64,000 bases of DNA from Humulus lupulus. Its lineage: Eukaryota > Streptophyta > Magnoliopsida > Rosales > Cannabaceae. Position 1 is the stretch's first letter, and each line of letters starts with the position of its first letter. The position numbers and the translations under genes are program-made. This document shows, piece by piece, positions 10,351-22,079 of this stretch. Under the pieces are notes generated by a model. The model searched no databases, had not been told where the DNA came from, and saw only the letters and a list, made by a program, of their open reading frames with translations. The stretch lies in contig NC_084797.1 in the NCBI RefSeq assembly GCF_963169125.1, positions 94,707,868 through 94,771,867 of the forward strand, written 5' to 3'.

Positions 10351-10559
10351 TGTGGATGCCAAAAATATATCAAGGAAAAAAAGGTATGATCCCTAGTTGA
10401 AATAGATGGCTAAGGGTCTGTGGATGTCAAAAATTTGACATGTGCATGAGGCAGGCTCCTTGTCACCAATAACTAACAAGGCCAAAACATGAGACTTACC
10501 TCCTATGATTAAGTACCCAAGTGAGACCACGTCACAAGGTCCCTCAAAAGATCCCTCCC

Positions 10560-10985
10560 TCGCGCCAAGGGTGGCCCCTCGCATGGGTGGTGGCCTCGCG
10601 CCGAGGGTGGCACCACATGAGGAATGTGGACTCATGCCGAAGGAGGCATCTCATGATGGATGGGGCCTCGTGCGAAGGGTGGTGTCTCATATGGATGGTG
10701 GCCTCGCGCCGAGGGCGGGATCGGCGTGGATGGTAGCCTTGCGCCAAGGACGGGGCCTCGTGCCAAGGGCTGGGACTTGCACCAAGGGTGGTACGTCCCA
10801 TGGATGGTAGCCTCTTTCCAAGGGTGGGACCAGCGTGGATGGTGGCCTTGCATCGAGGTTTGTATTGGTGAAGATGTTGGCCTCGCATTGATTGTGGCCT
10901 TGCGGAAAGGGTGGCCCCCTGCGTGGTTTGTGGCCTCATGTCGAGGGTGCACCTCATGAAGGGTGTTGCCTCATGAGAGTTGTGG
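10560..10985 (+). repeat. irregular GGTGGCCTCG minisatellite in LTR
   Basis: Repeated words GGTGGCCTCGCGCC, GGGTGG and GCGTGGATGGT at irregular spacings of about 30-45 bp. This is the counterpart of the minisatellites in the E1 LTR. Open frames here on both strands are a by-product of repetition. Confidence 0.7.
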
Positions 10986-11698
10986 CCGCGCCTAAACACT
11001 CTGCAAAGTCTCTCACACCTTGCACCCATAAACCAACTAGCAAGGCCATCATTTCTCAAGCCTACTTGAAATATGTGCCATACTGATGAGGCCCTTCCCT
11101 ATTTGCTAGGGTAGGTACCACCAGAAGAGCGTGTCACCACCAGAGCATGCCACCAGGAGAGCGTGCCATAAGTAGAGCGTGCCTCCTATATGAATCCCTT
11201 CCTAGTCTACATGTAATCTGATTCTTAGCAAAATATAAAGAGGCTTGAGGCACAAACACATCTCGGAAAGGTGAAAACATCCACTAGGCACGTGGTACAC
11301 ATATAGGTACATAATGTATGTACAAACCAAGAGGGGACAAAGCATGAGCAGAATTTCCATGCCAGACAAGTGGTGGCATTACAAGGATAATACATGGTGG
11401 AGCCTCCATTAACACGCTCCTGACACCCGTACCTTAGAAGTAGTGGCAGTAGAAGAATTGTACATGGGAAGGACTCCCCCAGCACACCTCTGATGTTCGT
11501 GCCAGCCAAGTGGTGGAGGTACGATATGGTACAAGACCATGAGCATTTTTGCAGGCCTCTAACCATGTACCAGAGTTGGCATCACGACCTTCTGCACCAC
11601 TACTATCTGTTCCACAACACTAACAGTGTACCTATGTACTATATGGTCCCCAAGGACCACAGTGCATCAGGAGCCATTACAGCTGCGCTATAAAAGAT

Positions 11699-11706
11699 CC
11701 ACACCT
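11699..11706 (+). promoter_or_regulatory. TATA box of the second Tat LTR
   Basis: GCGCTATAAAAGATCC, about 190 bp before the LTR end, in the same place as in the E1 LTR. Confidence 0.6.
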
Positions 11707-11874
11707 CTCAAATAAAGGGATTTGAAAAATTCATTGTATACTCAAGCTATTAAGAAATATATGTGTTTTTACTCCATTGTTGATCTGTGCTTATTTTTAT
11801 TCAAGTCCATTCTAAGTTTTTTCTTAGTTCTATTCTTGCTAAGCTTTGAGTCTTCCGACCTAAAATTGTTGACA

Positions 11875-12060
11875 ATTTCTCATTTTCAACATCATGTTAT
11901 CTTTGGCATGGGACTTCGAGAAGCCCACTTTTTTCTTAAATATGGGACTTTAAGAAATCTTGTTATCTTTGACATGGGACTTTGAGAACCACATCTTTCT
12001 TTACCACGAGACTTTCAGAAGCCCTCATTTTTCTTTAGTATGGGACTTGAGAAGTCCACA
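11875..12060 (+). repeat. short tandem repeats (ATGGGACTTYGAGAAGCCC)
   Basis: Four or five diverged units of about 40-50 bp, each with ATGGGACTT and GAGAAG(C/T)CC followed by a TTTTCTT stretch. They lie just before the antisense-gene fragment and across the junction with the LTR. Confidence 0.6.
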
Positions 12061-12273
12061 ATGGCTTTGTTGGAGGCAAAGGTTGGCTCGCTAGAGGCCG
12101 CTCAGACAAATATTGAGGATGAAGTAACAAAGAATCTTATTTTTGTGGTATGGAACATCGACCCCAACTTTGATTTCTCTCACTTTGGAGAAGACACGGT
12201 CCAACTTACTAGTGAATGTGCTGCCAACAAGAAGTCGTCCCCTCCTAGGCAAGGTGGCCTGAAAGCAGATTGA
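12040..12273 (+). pseudogene. E3 antisense-gene fragment (C-terminal coiled coil)
   Basis: The encoded peptide LEAKVGSLEAAQTN ... NIDPNFDFSHFGED aligns with the C-terminus of the E1 antisense protein (DPNFDFSSFGEH). Only the last 70 or so residues are left. It shows that the antisense gene existed in at least three Tat copies in this window. It runs opposite to the gag remnant of the same element, as expected. Confidence 0.75.
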
Positions 12274-12960
12274 TTGTTCCTGCATGTTTTAATGCCTCAT
12301 GCTTTTATTTAGCCTTTCGGTTTGGTTATATTGTTGTTCATCTTATTTTGTGTGAGAGGTTTCTCCAGGACTTTTATGTTTAGTGAGCAACTTTCATAAG
12401 TCGTTTTATTTTTTTAGTGAGAACTTTTGTGAGTCCCTTTCTTTTGTGAGAACTTTTATATAAGTTCTTCTTTTGTAAGGAACTTACACAATTTCTCTTG
12501 TTTTAGTGACAACGTTTGTGTTGTTGATTGTCTTTATTAAATGTGTATTAGCCCTTCGGGCTTTGGCTACTCCTTTTTTATTTTTATAGTGGTTGTGAGG
12601 ATGTTTTGGTTACTTGAGCCATTGTCATCCTCTTTTGACATTATATGTATGGAACTTTGATAAGCCCTTCCTTTATGAGGAATGATTTATGTCTTCTTTG
12701 CCATGATAACAATAGTCTTTTTGGTGCACCTTGACTATATTTTCTTTTGTAAGGACATGTGAACCCATTGGATTTTTGCCATCCTTTTATAATATTTCTA
12801 CACGCTTTAGTTTTGTTCAAGAAGCTTCCTTCTCATTATTAGGCATAGTACTATTTTTGCAAGCTTCTTTCTTAAGACCCATTTTGGCTAGACGACTTGG
12901 TGGCCGCTTTATGCTAATTAGTGGGCGTCGTTCTTGAGATCCTACACCCCCATGGAGGTA
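12274..12960. other. E3 spacer with conserved noncoding block
   Basis: T-rich DNA with repeated AACTTTTGTGAG words. 12820-12925 on the minus strand matches the E1 spacer block at 4495-4620 (CACCAAGTCGTCTAGCC, GCAAAAATAGTACTATG). No protein is seen. Confidence 0.7.
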
Positions 12961-14385
12961 GTAGCCTTAATCAGGAGGTCATCCTTGTGGAACCTTTTAA
13001 CTCAGTTTCTATCCATAAGGTAGCTAATACTTATGGATTCAAGAGATGCCTTCCAAGTGGTTGGCGAGATTAAGCTCATAGAGTACTTTGATCATTTTGC
13101 TCTTGCTTGCACAAGTATTCCCTCCCAGGTGCTTATATTGGTGGGAATTACTTGGGTTACAATGTAGGTCTTTTCGCCCTCACAACCATTGACATCACGA
13201 GTTCTCAGGGATTGGTGAATTTTCATAGAAGGATGTTGTAGCGTTCTCTAGTTTTGTGGAGTGTTTGTGGGTGTTTATGTGGGTGGTTTAAATCGAAGCT
13301 CTGCTCTACCTATCCTTAGGTGGTCATGGTCATCTTCTACTCAGATCTACTTTAGTACCCTTTTATAAAAGTTGTTTATGTCCTCTATTTCTACCTTGAG
13401 CATACTATCCAACATTTTGCTCTTTGGATGTAGCCCTGCAGTGATGGCCATTTTAGCTCGTCCTTAGATAACATTCCCACTTTAGCTACCTTCGTGTTGA
13501 AGAGTTTAATGTGCTTTCCTAGATTTTCATTTTCAACTTGATTTACATAGGAAAAACTCATAGTGTGTGTCGTGTAGTCGTGGAAGGCGTAGTATTGCCA
13601 AAGCAATTCCCCTGCAAGGTGCCTCTAAGAAGAAATTATCCCTGTCCCTAGGAATATGAACCGCTTGTAGGCGGCTCCTCTTAGTGTAATTGCAAAACAT
13701 TGGTATCTAGCATTTGTTGATACTCCTTTCAATTTCATCAATTCATTAAAGGCATCCAAGTGACATTTTGGGTTTGTTATAACTTAAGGTGGAATTCGTG
13801 GCTCTTTGATGTGGGAAGGGAGATATTCTACTTGGATCTCCCTCAAAAGTTAAGATTTTTAATCAAACTCATTGGCACCTAGCTTTCCTCCTGGCACAGC
13901 TACTCTCTTGCTTCTAAGATCCTACATTTTTTAGTCTAGCTCCTTCCTCCTCTTGTTTGATGAGTTCAGAAGGTCGTTATTTGGCAAGGCTGGTGTTTTA
14001 TTCTTCTTTATGAAAAAGGTCTTGGGGGCTTTCTCTCCCTTATCTCCATCTTCTCTTTGTTGAAGCATGCCTCTCTCATCCATCAGTGTCTCCTCGGAGG
14101 CGAAGCTATTTGCTCCTTATGTTCGCTCCCAATTTTTTGGCCACATCTTTGGCATAGAACTTCCATGCTACTCCGAACATGGGGAATTTCTATTTGAAAT
14201 TTGGGCCTTCCACCATCGAGGGGGAAGGTTGTTCCATTCCTTCCCTATTTCTCCACTACGCACATGGTGAAACGTACGCCAGACTTTGCTTGCACTATGC
14301 AGTTGAGTAGTTCTAGCATTTGTTGCACCGTTTCTTCTAACTTCTGGTTTTTTAAATCTGTTTAATCATTTTTTGGACATGATGA
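12961..14385 (-). pseudogene. E3 gag remnant
   Basis: Reading the minus strand with frameshifts and stops, recognisable Tat gag blocks appear in order. These are PKCHLDAFNELMKLKGVS followed by RYQCFAITLRGAAYKRF (around 13640-13770), the NTKVAKVG block (around 13490-13530) and AITAGLHPKSKMLDSMLKVE (around 13400-13450). The minus-strand start region is near 14385. After gag there is no protease, RT or integrase: sequence passes into the spacer near 12960-13100, so pol is deleted. The gag relative at 22080-23040 gives a clean alignment partner. Confidence 0.7.
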
Positions 14386-14465
14386 CATTTCAAAATATAG
14401 AAATTATAAATGGATGATGAACATAACTAATTTCATTCATGTTCCCACAAAGCACGAGGAAAACT

Positions 14466-16391
14466 ACCATATGATGACAGATGGAGATTTATCGCTTAGT
14501 CACATACTTATACTTTTGTTCGCCCAAGGAAAGTTCTTTCACCTCTGTTCGTCCAAGGCAAGTTCTTCCACCTCTGTTCGCACAAGACAAGACACCACAC
14601 GCTAATAGAAAGACTTTGGTCACGTAGTAACACATTCTTGTTCCTGTTCATTTATAGTTTCCTGAGGAATGCTAACAAAGATGCCTAATCGCTAATCTTT
14701 GTTAAGTTTACGCTTGTTCGTTCTTGATAGGCTATGACTCTAATAGAATTAGCAAAGGAGTACAACGTCACCATTTATCAAAATACTACTATATTTTTTT
14801 TATTATAATGTTATAATGTATTATTTGTCGGCCAAACCTAATAGTCTAGGCCTATGATCTAAATGTAACCCTAAACTGCTCACTATAAATGAGTGGAGAT
14901 GGGATAGAAATAGGGGAGGCAATTCATAATGCTAAAATTCAATTATTGTATAAACAAGTCCATATGTAATATCAAAGTAAAGGAGGACTGTAGAACAATC
15001 GGCAATGTTAGTTCGCCTAAAACTATGGTCCTTCAAGCCTAAATATCAATAAAGGTGACTAAGTGCATGTAGCTCATCTTTTTTGGGCTGAGCCACTATA
15101 AAATATGTGTAATTTATTTTATGATATCTTTATTCTTAAATCCATGCTCTTATATTCTCAAGATGAAGAAGAACAGTGTCAGCAATTTTGTACTTTAATT
15201 GAGAGAGCAAATTCAAGAGGAAGAGATTCAATCTGACGGTCTACAAATAAAGACTGATGAAACCATCTCCACTAAACCCCCAACGTTGTGAATGGCTAGA
15301 TCAGTCCACCTGTTCGTTTATACCTAGGCCATATGCTAAACAATTACAAATTGTAGAAAAACACCATATTCATCCAAGAAAAATCGCGATTCTATGTGGA
15401 AAATAATTTCACTTAATTGCATCCAAATTAAGGCATAATACTGAAATTAAAAATCTAGTGATTCCAAGTTGCAAGGTGGAGAGATCACGACGGTTCAAGG
15501 AAAGATTCACTTATGATGGAGGCTCACTCAAGCTATAAGGAGTGATAAATAAGATATTTGGAACCCTAATTGCATAAATAAATATATGGAATGAATAGGT
15601 GTTAAAATGTAGCTTTCACACCTCAAAAAATTTGTTTGTTCGCTCCCTTATGCATAGCAAACACAAACAGATACTATGCAAATAAGGTGGAGCCCACAAT
15701 GAGAAAATTTGTTCTGAAACCTCTCTTAAATGCAACCTGTTCATTTAGACATGCATACATGGGGTGAAATAAAATAAAATTAAGGATGAACTTATTTAGG
15801 GATAACTTGTTCGCCCATAAGCATATAAAGGATGAACGTGAACCAAAGCAAAGATAATTAGCAAGATTCAGCTCATTTGAACGTTGTTTCAAGTTCTCAC
15901 CCCCAAAAGGAAACTTGTTTCTCATATATGCACATATAGTATGAATAAGAGTCTTGTTCCTCCATCTTCACAGGAAAAATACGAGCAGAATAAAGGAACT
16001 CATGCAATTCTGAGCTGACTTATACAAACCATCAAGGACATCAACTCGCAAACTTCAGGGCACCTAAGTTAAAATTCTAACTCTCATAGCAAAGAGAATT
16101 TGTTTGTTTATGTGTCTTTAAAACGAGAAAATTGAATGTGCTTCAAATAACAAAAAATAACTCATTCGCCCACATGTCCTAACAGAGGGCGAACAAGGAT
16201 TAAGACAACATTAGAAGGATTGAACAGAGCTTCAAAAAACAAGGGATCTTATGGAAAAAATAGCTTGCATCATTAGTGATAATTCCAAGAAGATTAGATT
16301 CATTCGAACTAACTGCCACTCTATGTCAGTCATCCGAGCAGTATGAGGTATCTATACCTGAGCTGGTCACTACTCTAGATAAGAATAATAA
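14466..16391. other. noncoding DNA rich in TGTTCGCC words
   Basis: No protein is seen. The word GTTCG(C/T) followed by CCCA recurs (for example near 14518, 14549, 14575, 15013, 15315, 15810, 16164), with some reverse copies (GGGCGAAC near 16187). As it lies upstream of the minus-strand E3 gag, part of it may be the E3 5' LTR, but I could not fix LTR ends. Confidence 0.5.
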
Positions 16392-16396
16392 GGTGT
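16392..16396. repeat. target site duplication GGTGT (left)
   Basis: GGTGT directly before the TGATTAG end of the solo LTR. The same five bases follow its other end at 18068-18072. Confidence 0.8.
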
Positions 16397-18067
16397 TGAT
16401 TAGTAGTTGAAAATTTCATTTTATTGAAGCTAAATGTTAAAATAATTTTAATTAATATTTTTCATGAATTTTATATGATATATCTTTATAATTGATTATA
16501 TTAATTTTAATTTAATTTGTGTTAAATTTTCAAAAACAAATTGCATTTGGGCATTAATAAAAATAAAGAAAGAAATATTTAAAATTGAAGAAAATAAGAA
16601 AAATGTGGTAATTTTGAAGACTAAAGCCCATGCAACCATCCCCAACTCCCTAGTCCAGCCCACCTCCCAGCATGCCACATGGTGAGTTCTACGCTAAACA
16701 CTTGTCAGCACCTGCGCCTGAGGCATGACCCGCGTGCCGACTAGCTCCACCCACATGCCCGGCCGGCGACCTGGTCCGCTTGCCAAAGCCCACCTAGCCT
16801 CCTTCCCTTTCCCTTCTCCTTCAGCACTGCCCAAGGTCCATTCTGCCAGCTCCCTACAGCCAAGCAGTGCCACATGGTGCCTTACCATAGGTTCTGCCTG
16901 CCCAGTGCCATTTCTGCTCTTTTTTGGTCAAAATTGCAATGCCATCACCTATTTGCTCTCCATTTTCAGCATTCAACCTTCATACACAACAAAGGTCAAG
17001 TATAACAATTATCAAAAGAGAAAAAATAATATTATAAATAATAAATATGATTTTAATATCACATTTTATTATTAATATTATAATTATATTTTATAACCTC
17101 AAACTCTTATTTATTTATTTTTTCAATCCTTGTTAGGCTCTATAAATAAGAGCTCCTATTCCATGGTTTGTATGTAATTTTTAGGTAGCAAAACTCTACC
17201 AAATTTTAGTCTCACTTCTCATTATTTCTCTCTAGAATTCTTATGAGAATGTGTAACATAATAGGATAACATTCTTAGGAAGGTTTGGATGATCCTATAT
17301 GCACTATGACTTTATTTGATCTTTTTTATTCACTATGTGCTTCAAGTTTATATATTTGAGTGATTTATTTTCTTTTATCTCTTTCTCTTCATCTTATTAT
17401 CTCTATTTATATTTGCTAATAGTATATAGATTTTATCAAGCACTTTCTATGTATTATCAAATTAGTGAAAATAATATCGATAATATCTTTATCATTTTCT
17501 CCATCTGATTCGTATATATTTACGATTGCTAAATCTATATAGAATTAGTCATGCTGTTTCTATGTATTTTATAAATAGTAAAAGTAATATTTGTGTTAGG
17601 TTCTATGTCCAATCTTTTATTGTATTATTGTCAATGGTATAGTGCCATTTTTAGATTTCTCATATGAATTATATCATCCTTTCATGGTAAAGAATATTAA
17701 TCACTTAAATGCATTTTTGTGAAATATATTCGTGCTTGAATGTTAAATCTTTCAAATAAATAGTTGGATGTCAACTGTCCATTTGTGTAAATTTTGTGAA
17801 TCAAAGATCCAAATAAATAAGTAGGCTTATTGATGACTCTTGCTCCTTCCTACTTGTTACCTTTTGTTACATCACACATTATCCTATCTTTATTTCTAAT
17901 CTTTATATCTCCTAAACAACAAAAATATCACTTGTTCTAATTTTCTCATATTATTTATCTCTTAACTCTATTTATTGTTAACTTTATTTTATTTGCCTCC
18001 TTGTGGAATCGATCGGTTGATCTATACTACAACCGCCCTAGTGGAAGTCACATCTGGGCGTTAATCA
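16397..18067. mobile_element. solo LTR, 1671 bp
   Basis: Ends are TGATTAG ... GTTAATCA, with short inverted termini TGATTA/TAATCA and TG/CA, flanked by the 5-bp duplication GGTGT. Inside are a GC-rich block (about 16620-16930), AT-rich DNA, and a TATA box (17141-17148) followed by a pyrimidine-rich leader, all typical of an LTR read on the plus strand. No internal coding region or second LTR is present, so this is most likely a solo LTR. The surrounding tandem repeat resumes after it. The family is not identified; a nonautonomous element with short inverted ends is the alternative. Confidence 0.75.
17141..17148 (+). promoter_or_regulatory. TATA box in the solo LTR
   Basis: GGCTCTATAAATAAGAG, followed at about 40 bp by a CT-rich leader (CACTTCTC, TTTCTCTC), suggesting the U3/R boundary near 17175. 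Confidence 0.55.
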
Positions 18068-18072
18068 GGTGT
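18068..18072. repeat. target site duplication GGTGT (right)
   Basis: Immediately follows the TTAATCA end of the solo LTR and matches 16392-16396. Confidence 0.8.
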
Positions 18073-18265
18073 CTCCAGTATCTATACCTGAGCCGGTCAT
18101 CACTCTACACGAGTCATCCAAGCCATATCCTGTATACATAGTCGAGCTGATCGCCCAACTCTAAGAATTGTTTAAGCCATAACTGGTATCCATACGTGAG
18201 CTGATCGCCACTCTAGATGAGAATCACAAATCTCTAATACCCATACTCAAGTTGATCGCCATTCG
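18073..18265 (+). repeat. about 55-bp tandem array split by the solo LTR
   Basis: Units carry GTATCNATAC(C/G)TGAGC(T/C)G and TCGCCACTCTA. Starts lie near 18078, 18132, 18186 and 18236, and one more unit lies left of the insertion at 16348. Spacing is 50-54 bp. Removing the solo LTR and one GGTGT restores a continuous array. Confidence 0.7.
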
Positions 18266-21200
18266 AGCTATAAACAGAATTCATCTCCAAGCTAATCCAT
18301 AGTGTACATTCAAATTGGAGTCAAAGTTCATCTTCAAGCTATTTTCCGAACAAACCAGAGCAAAAGAGAACTTGTTCGCTCATTAAGCTCGGAATCATTC
18401 CCGAGCTGACATCTCCGAACTGACTAGCATTTGACATCCAAGAAAAGATTGAAGAACTGCAATATGATGGTGAAACAAGGATGTTCTTGTTTATCCTAAC
18501 ACGTGAAACCAAAAAAGTCCTAAGAAATCAAAGGAGCTTGTTCGTTTATAGTGCATTCCTATATTGCCTTGAAAAAACCGAACAGAACGCTAACTGTTCG
18601 GACACAAATAGAATGGAACACATTTTCACATGTTTGCACATCTACACAAAGAAGGGAAGAATTAATTTCAGTGTTCACCTCAAAATCATAATCACTAACT
18701 CAAAGACAAGTCTGTTTGCCTGACCATGTACACAAGAAATGAGTAGAGGCATGAAAGTTTGAAACAAGCTTGTTTGTCAAACAATGTACATAGATAATGA
18801 AAAAAAATCAAGAATAATCATACTCGCTTGTTTCATGAATACATACTTTGCTCGATAAACACAAAAGAAGTTTGTTCGCTCGTGTACCTTAACAAGGAAC
18901 TAACAGAATCTACCTAACTATGTTCATTTACTTATGGAAACACGATGCAACAGAATCTACCTAAGGTTCCTTCTGAGAAACAAAGAGAGTTAAAAAATGT
19001 CAAAGCATGTAAACTCACTTGAGAAACTCTATTAGCATTATATGTTTGTCCTTTCATCTCTAATCTGACACCTTTCTGCAGCACGGGGTTTACCGATTTA
19101 ATCTCCTATCAAGGAGACAAGAAAAGAGTTGGCTCCAGATTGGAAGGAGAATGAATGGAGATGCTCCTCAGAGAATAACTCGTGAGCCAAACCCCGAAGA
19201 CAGGCCTTGTGGGGATATTCTGGTCACATACCTGGTATGACCAAACATGCTAGGGGTATGAACAAAGATCATTTCTCAAAGGGAGCACTGTTAAAGACTG
19301 CTTCATAAAGAGATCGCGATCAAAAAAGAAGATAACCTCTAATTCTAATCCTAATTAGGAAAGTGGAACACTTTGAAATATGATCGTTATTAGAAAAGGA
19401 GATAACCTCAAATTATGATTATAATCTGGATAGAGAACAACTTCCAATTTTGCATTACAAAACAAGCTCGAACCCAAGCTAAAAATATCCAAAAGATTTA
19501 TAACTTTGTTTCTTGGAGGGCATATAGATGATGGATATAACTATACCATGAGCACTGATAAAATCTACACAACTATTAAAAAAAGTTGTCTCAAACTTTT
19601 GGAAAAAAGTTAAAGTGTAGAGATAACCGAGTATCAAACGACACAATATTACAAATTTTTTGTGCATCAAAACTTTAAGTAATATTTTGATCATGCCATG
19701 CTTCTAAGAATAAAAGAGTATGAGTTGCGAGCATATATAAGCTCCACATAGTTATATGTTCAAATAAGTGTGCAAAGTGATTGTGAGAATTAACAAAACA
19801 AGTAGACATACTTGGAAGTTTAAATAATGTAATCTAGCTTTGAAAAATTCAAGTTAGTATAAAAGTGAAATTTGGAAATGAAAACCGAGCTAGTACAATA
19901 ACTCGGGTTCTCAAATATGATTACGAATGAAACTTAAGAAACTAATATAAAAAAATCAAAGCTATAAAATCCTTGTCCTATCCAGCTACAAGCCTGAATA
20001 ATAACAGTAAGCTATTAAACTATAAAATCCTAGTCCTAACCAGGTACAAGGCCTGAATAATAAGAGTTAAGTTATTAATCTATAAAATCCTAGTTAGAAC
20101 TTGGTACAAGGCCTAAATAATAACAGGTAAGCTATTAAGTATTAAAATCTTGGTCCTAATTAGGTACTGTTGAATACTAACAGGTAACAATTAAGCAAAA
20201 TGTTAAACCTAGCTGAACAAGGCATAAACCAAGTAGATAAAATTATCTCGGAAACATCATTTAAAATAGCAAAATCTCAAACTTTGATTGGGAATAACTT
20301 CAAATTCTATTCATTATCAGTAAAAAGATAACCTCACAATTTGATCATTATCAAGAAAGAGGAATACTTCAAAATTGATCGCCTACCAGATAAAGGCATT
20401 TCAACTGCTGTTCGCCCATAATAACCTACACTAGGCGAAGTGGGGGGAAAAGTAAGCTTGGAGCCCTACAAAGAGAAGCCTTCTTGCCCATGGGTCTTCA
20501 TAAAGAAATAACTCTTATTTAACTTGTTCACCAATTTTCATGTCACAAAAATGACCAAGAATAGAAGAGCTCAGAAACGATGAAAGGCAATCTTGCGCTA
20601 CTATGCTTCTACATTGACCTATTCACACATCATAGCATGTTTGCCTATGTCTATATTCATGACGCGAGCAAAGTGATTCTGTTAGCCTAAGGTGTTGATA
20701 AGAGAATTATGTATGCTAATTGTGCCTTACCATAAACTAGCAAAACATTTATAAGCACCCAAGCACGACATAATAAGTGATGAAGGACCAAGATTCTTCA
20801 ATCACTTAGGAGGCACATAGGGTATAGGAGAGAACCTATGAAGAGATTTTCTACAATTTTTTGATGAAAATAGAGTATTGTTAGCCCTACTATAAAAACG
20901 AGATAACAACAGATCAAAATCTTATGATTAAGTGCCTATTCACTTAACCATGAAGGTAAAATAGTCTGTTCGCCTATCCGTGAAGGAAAATGAGAATAAA
21001 GGTCGTACGGGAACAACAAGCAGATAAATAAGGTTGTCCACCCACAGTTATTTAGAAAAGAAGATAACCTCGAATTCTAATAGTTATTAGAGAAAAGGAT
21101 AACTTTTAAATTCTTATCGTTATCAATTACAAACTGATCGGTATCTGTTAAGGACTGATTGGTAGCAATTAAGGACTGATCGATATCAGTTAAGGACAAC

Positions 21201-22020
21201 CTTCAATTCAAGTCTCCTATTGTAATGATGAACAACTTTCAAATATGTTTTCTCATCCTTTAATGGTCTTCAACTTCTGTTCTCCTATCACGTGTGAAAT
21301 GGCATGTTCGCCTATTTCAGAAGAATTGATTTGGTGTCTTACCTCTTCATTAAAAGACGCCTTTTTCATATTCATAAGTCGTAAGCAAAAGTACATATGT
21401 TCCCCCATTACAGCCTACATCAAGCGAACGTGAAGACAACGAAGTGTCCAGAATTCATCAAAGTTACTGTTTGAATATTTTCCCCTATGGCACTCTAAGC
21501 TATTCGGGTATCTTGTTCATCTACTAGTTATACTAATATTGTCGATGGCCTAGTCACATGGCTTTATCACATGAAAATAGAGATGAAGAATGTGCTCTGA
21601 AGCCACCAAAGCTTCCATTGGGAATCTAGTTTACAAAATTCCTTTACTAGGAGTGAACAAGGAGCTAACATAATTGTTCGTGATCTTGTTCACATTTGTT
21701 ACAAAGATTCTAGGCTACATGGGTGACGAAACGATGAATGAAAATGTTACACTCAAGAATGTCTCGAATATAGGAAACCAAGAAGAGAATTTTTTCGTTT
21801 ATATGAAGAAAAAATAGGGAGTACTAAACGAACACAAGCGTGGGTGGTGGAATATTGTTCGCCCATATGGGTATACAAGAAATAGCTAATCGTCAATGCC
21901 CACGTATGAGGAACAAAGAGGAGTTAATCGGATGAAGTTTATGATAATGTGCCTTGTTCGTGTGTATTCCTTAAGCTATTATGGGTTTTCAAGATAGATG
22001 CAAACCAAAATGAGAATGGA
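18266..22020. other. noncoding DNA rich in TGTTCGCC words and local tandem repeats
   Basis: No protein is recognisable over 3.7 kb. The word TGTTCG(C/T) recurs (for example near 18370, 18539, 18594, 18875, 20409, 20967, 21304, 21857), together with GATAACCTCNAATT words (19331, 19401, 20328, 21065). It lies downstream of a minus-strand gag remnant and upstream of another, so it may be old LTR or untranslated retroelement DNA. I see no clear element ends. Confidence 0.5.
19960..20200 (+). repeat. about 60-bp tandem repeat (CTATAAAATCCTAGTCCTAA)
   Basis: Four diverged units starting near 19963, 20019, 20080 and 20142, each with CTATAAAATCCTAG, GGTACAAGGCCTGAATAATAA and AAGCTATTAA. Confidence 0.75.
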
Positions 22021-22079
22021 TGACTGATACAATAGTTTCTTTTGGGGGCCTATTTGTGTATGTTTATTTGATTCAGTTA

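Larger units (their letters stand above)
10351..11891 (+). repeat. 3' LTR of the second Tat element
   Basis: The 1541-bp LTR begins TGTGGATGCC and ends ...CATTTTCAACA. Its U3 holds an irregular minisatellite (about 10560-10980, words GATGGTGGCCTCGCGCC). A TATA box at 11699 precedes the R region. It has the same orientation and end sequences as the E1 LTR but is clearly diverged from it. Confidence 0.8.
11892..14465 (-). mobile_element. E3: internally deleted Tat element, minus strand
   Basis: From left to right it holds a plus-strand fragment of the antisense gene (12040-12273), the conserved spacer block in reverse (12820-12925) and a minus-strand gag remnant (about 13100-14385). A degenerate primer-site region (minus-strand GCTTTGTGGGAACA) lies near 14440-14460. 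This is the E2 order with nearly all of pol missing between spacer and gag. The left LTR is not seen, because 11891/11892 is a junction with a plus-strand LTR. Confidence 0.7.

Noticed and set aside
10505..11086. Open frames of up to 171 codons on both strands
   Set aside because: Low-complexity minisatellite inside the LTR at 10351-11891.
11722..11985. Plus-strand open frame of 87 codons
   Set aside because: Spans the LTR end and a tandem repeat, so it crosses a junction between two elements.
16725..17075. Plus-strand open frame of 116 codons
   Set aside because: Lies in the GC-rich part of the solo LTR and has no recognisable domain.
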